In this document: positions 6,440 through 7,072 of the stretch, in pieces
Numbering within the stretch: the first letter of the stretch is position 1
Layout of the letters: each line of letters begins with the position of its first letter
The notes under the pieces: generated by a model
The model's database searches: none
Told to the model about the DNA's origin: nothing
The model's input: only the letters and a program-made list of their open reading frames with translations
Made by a program: the position numbers and the translations under genes
NCBI GenBank assembly: GCA_017503885.1
Contig: JAFVSF010000224.1
Location: forward strand, 1-7,072
Length of the DNA: 7,072 nt
DNA from: Clostridia bacterium
GTDB taxonomy: Bacteria > Bacillota > Clostridia > Christensenellales > Borkfalkiaceae
Direction: 5' to 3'

Positions 6440-6448
6440 GCCTTTAAA

Positions 6449-7072
6449 TTACCAAAGTTCTAAATCTTTAACCTGCTTTTTAGCCATTGCAATGAAGTCT
6501 TCTATCTTCATTTTGCCAATGTCGCCTTTGCCACGTTGACGGATTGCAACTTCGCCGTTTAATGCCTCTTGTTCGCCAATAACGAGCATATACGGTATCT
6601 TTTCGAGTTGAGCGTCACGAATTTTCTTACCAATTTTTTCTGGACGAAGGTCTTTTTCTGGGCGAAGACCAGCATCTAAAAGCATATCGAATACTTTGTT
6701 ACAATAATCTTCACTCTTTTCAGAAATATCCATAATTCTTGCTTGAACAGGAGCCATCCAAAGTGGGAGCGCACCTGCGTATTTTTCCAAAACTAATGCA
6801 AGCGTTCTTTCATAACAACCAAGTGACGTTCTGTGGATTACGTATGGATATTTTTTCTCGCCATCGTCGTCGGTATAAAGCATTCCAAATCTCTTTGCGA
6901 GTTGGAAGTCAATTTGAATAGTGATGAGCGTATCTTCTTTACCGAATACGTTTTTAATTTGAATATCAAGTTTTGGTCCGTAGAATGCAGCCTCGCCGTC
7001 AGCATCGGTATACTCTAAACCGATATCGTCGAGTATGCCACGCATTGCATCTTGAACGTTTTCCCACTCTTC
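6449..7072 (-). CDS. thrS: Threonine--tRNA ligase, C-terminal part (N-terminus beyond window edge)
   Basis: Charges tRNA-Thr with threonine; class II aminoacyl-tRNA synthetase, cytoplasmic. 207 codons are visible, open to the window edge, out of a family length near 640, so the TGS, editing and most of the catalytic domain lie outside. The visible part starts in the catalytic core: EAAFYGPKLDIQIKN, then IQIDFQLAKRFGMLY, then class II motif 3 in HRTSLGCYERTLALVLEKYAG. The anticodon-binding domain follows (ALPLWMAPVQ, RPEKIGKKIRDAQLEKIPYM, GEVAIRQRGKGD) and the protein ends KDLELW. An internal ATG at 7045 is not a true start, because the frame continues upstream with family-like residues. No start or leader (for example a T-box) can be seen. 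The stop is followed directly by the tandem structured repeats and a terminator. Confidence 0.96.
   Translation of the reverse strand, partial: EEWENVQDAMRGILDDIGLEYTDADGEAAFYGPKLDIQIKNVFGKEDTLITIQIDFQLAKRFGMLYTDDDGEKKYPYVIHRTSLGCYERTLALVLEKYAGALPLWMAPVQARIMDISEKSEDYCNKVFDMLLDAGLRPEKDLRPEKIGKKIRDAQLEKIPYMLVIGEQEALNGEVAIRQRGKGDIGKMKIEDFIAMAKKQVKDLELW

Noticed and set aside
7043..7045. ATG at 7045 as the start of a short thrS-like protein
   Set aside because: The frame continues to the window edge with residues that fit the synthetase catalytic domain, so this Met is internal.

Overview
The window is AT-rich, with consensus sigma-A-type promoters, purine-rich Shine-Dalgarno sites and tight gene packing. 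Together with the protein families this suggests a low-GC Firmicute, most likely a clostridial anaerobe from a gut or plant-degrading setting. That assignment is inference from composition and protein style; there is no rRNA or species marker here.

Left part (1-3970, minus strand): a uronate catabolic operon read right to left, uxaB - uxaA - uxaC. It encodes tagaturonate reductase, altronate dehydratase and uronate isomerase, the last cut by the window edge. Both junctions are 4-bp ATGA start/stop overlaps, so the three proteins are probably translationally coupled. Together they turn D-galacturonate into D-tagaturonate, D-altronate and then 2-keto-3-deoxygluconate. No transporter, KDG kinase or aldolase lies in the window.

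Control region (3971-4082): 112 bp separate uxaB from a divergent AraC-family regulator. It holds two good back-to-back promoters whose -35 hexamers share a base, a 17-bp perfect palindrome over the uxaB -10, and three TAAAAT repeats at exact 10-bp spacing just upstream of the uxaB -35 and over the regulator's own -10. This layout fits an AraC-type protein that activates uxaBAC and limits its own synthesis.

Middle (4083-6128): the AraC-family regulator on plus, then a bidirectional hairpin terminator, then a convergent minus-strand gene for a membrane-anchored endonuclease/exonuclease/phosphatase-fold protein with its own promoter.

Right part (6135-7072): the C-terminal third of threonyl-tRNA synthetase (minus, cut by the window edge). 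Its 3' region holds two tandem copies of a ~118-bp structured repeat and then an intrinsic terminator. Base changes between the copies keep the main stem paired, through G-U wobbles, only in minus-strand RNA. The element therefore looks like an RNA structure in the thrS 3' UTR, and it is the least explained item in the window.
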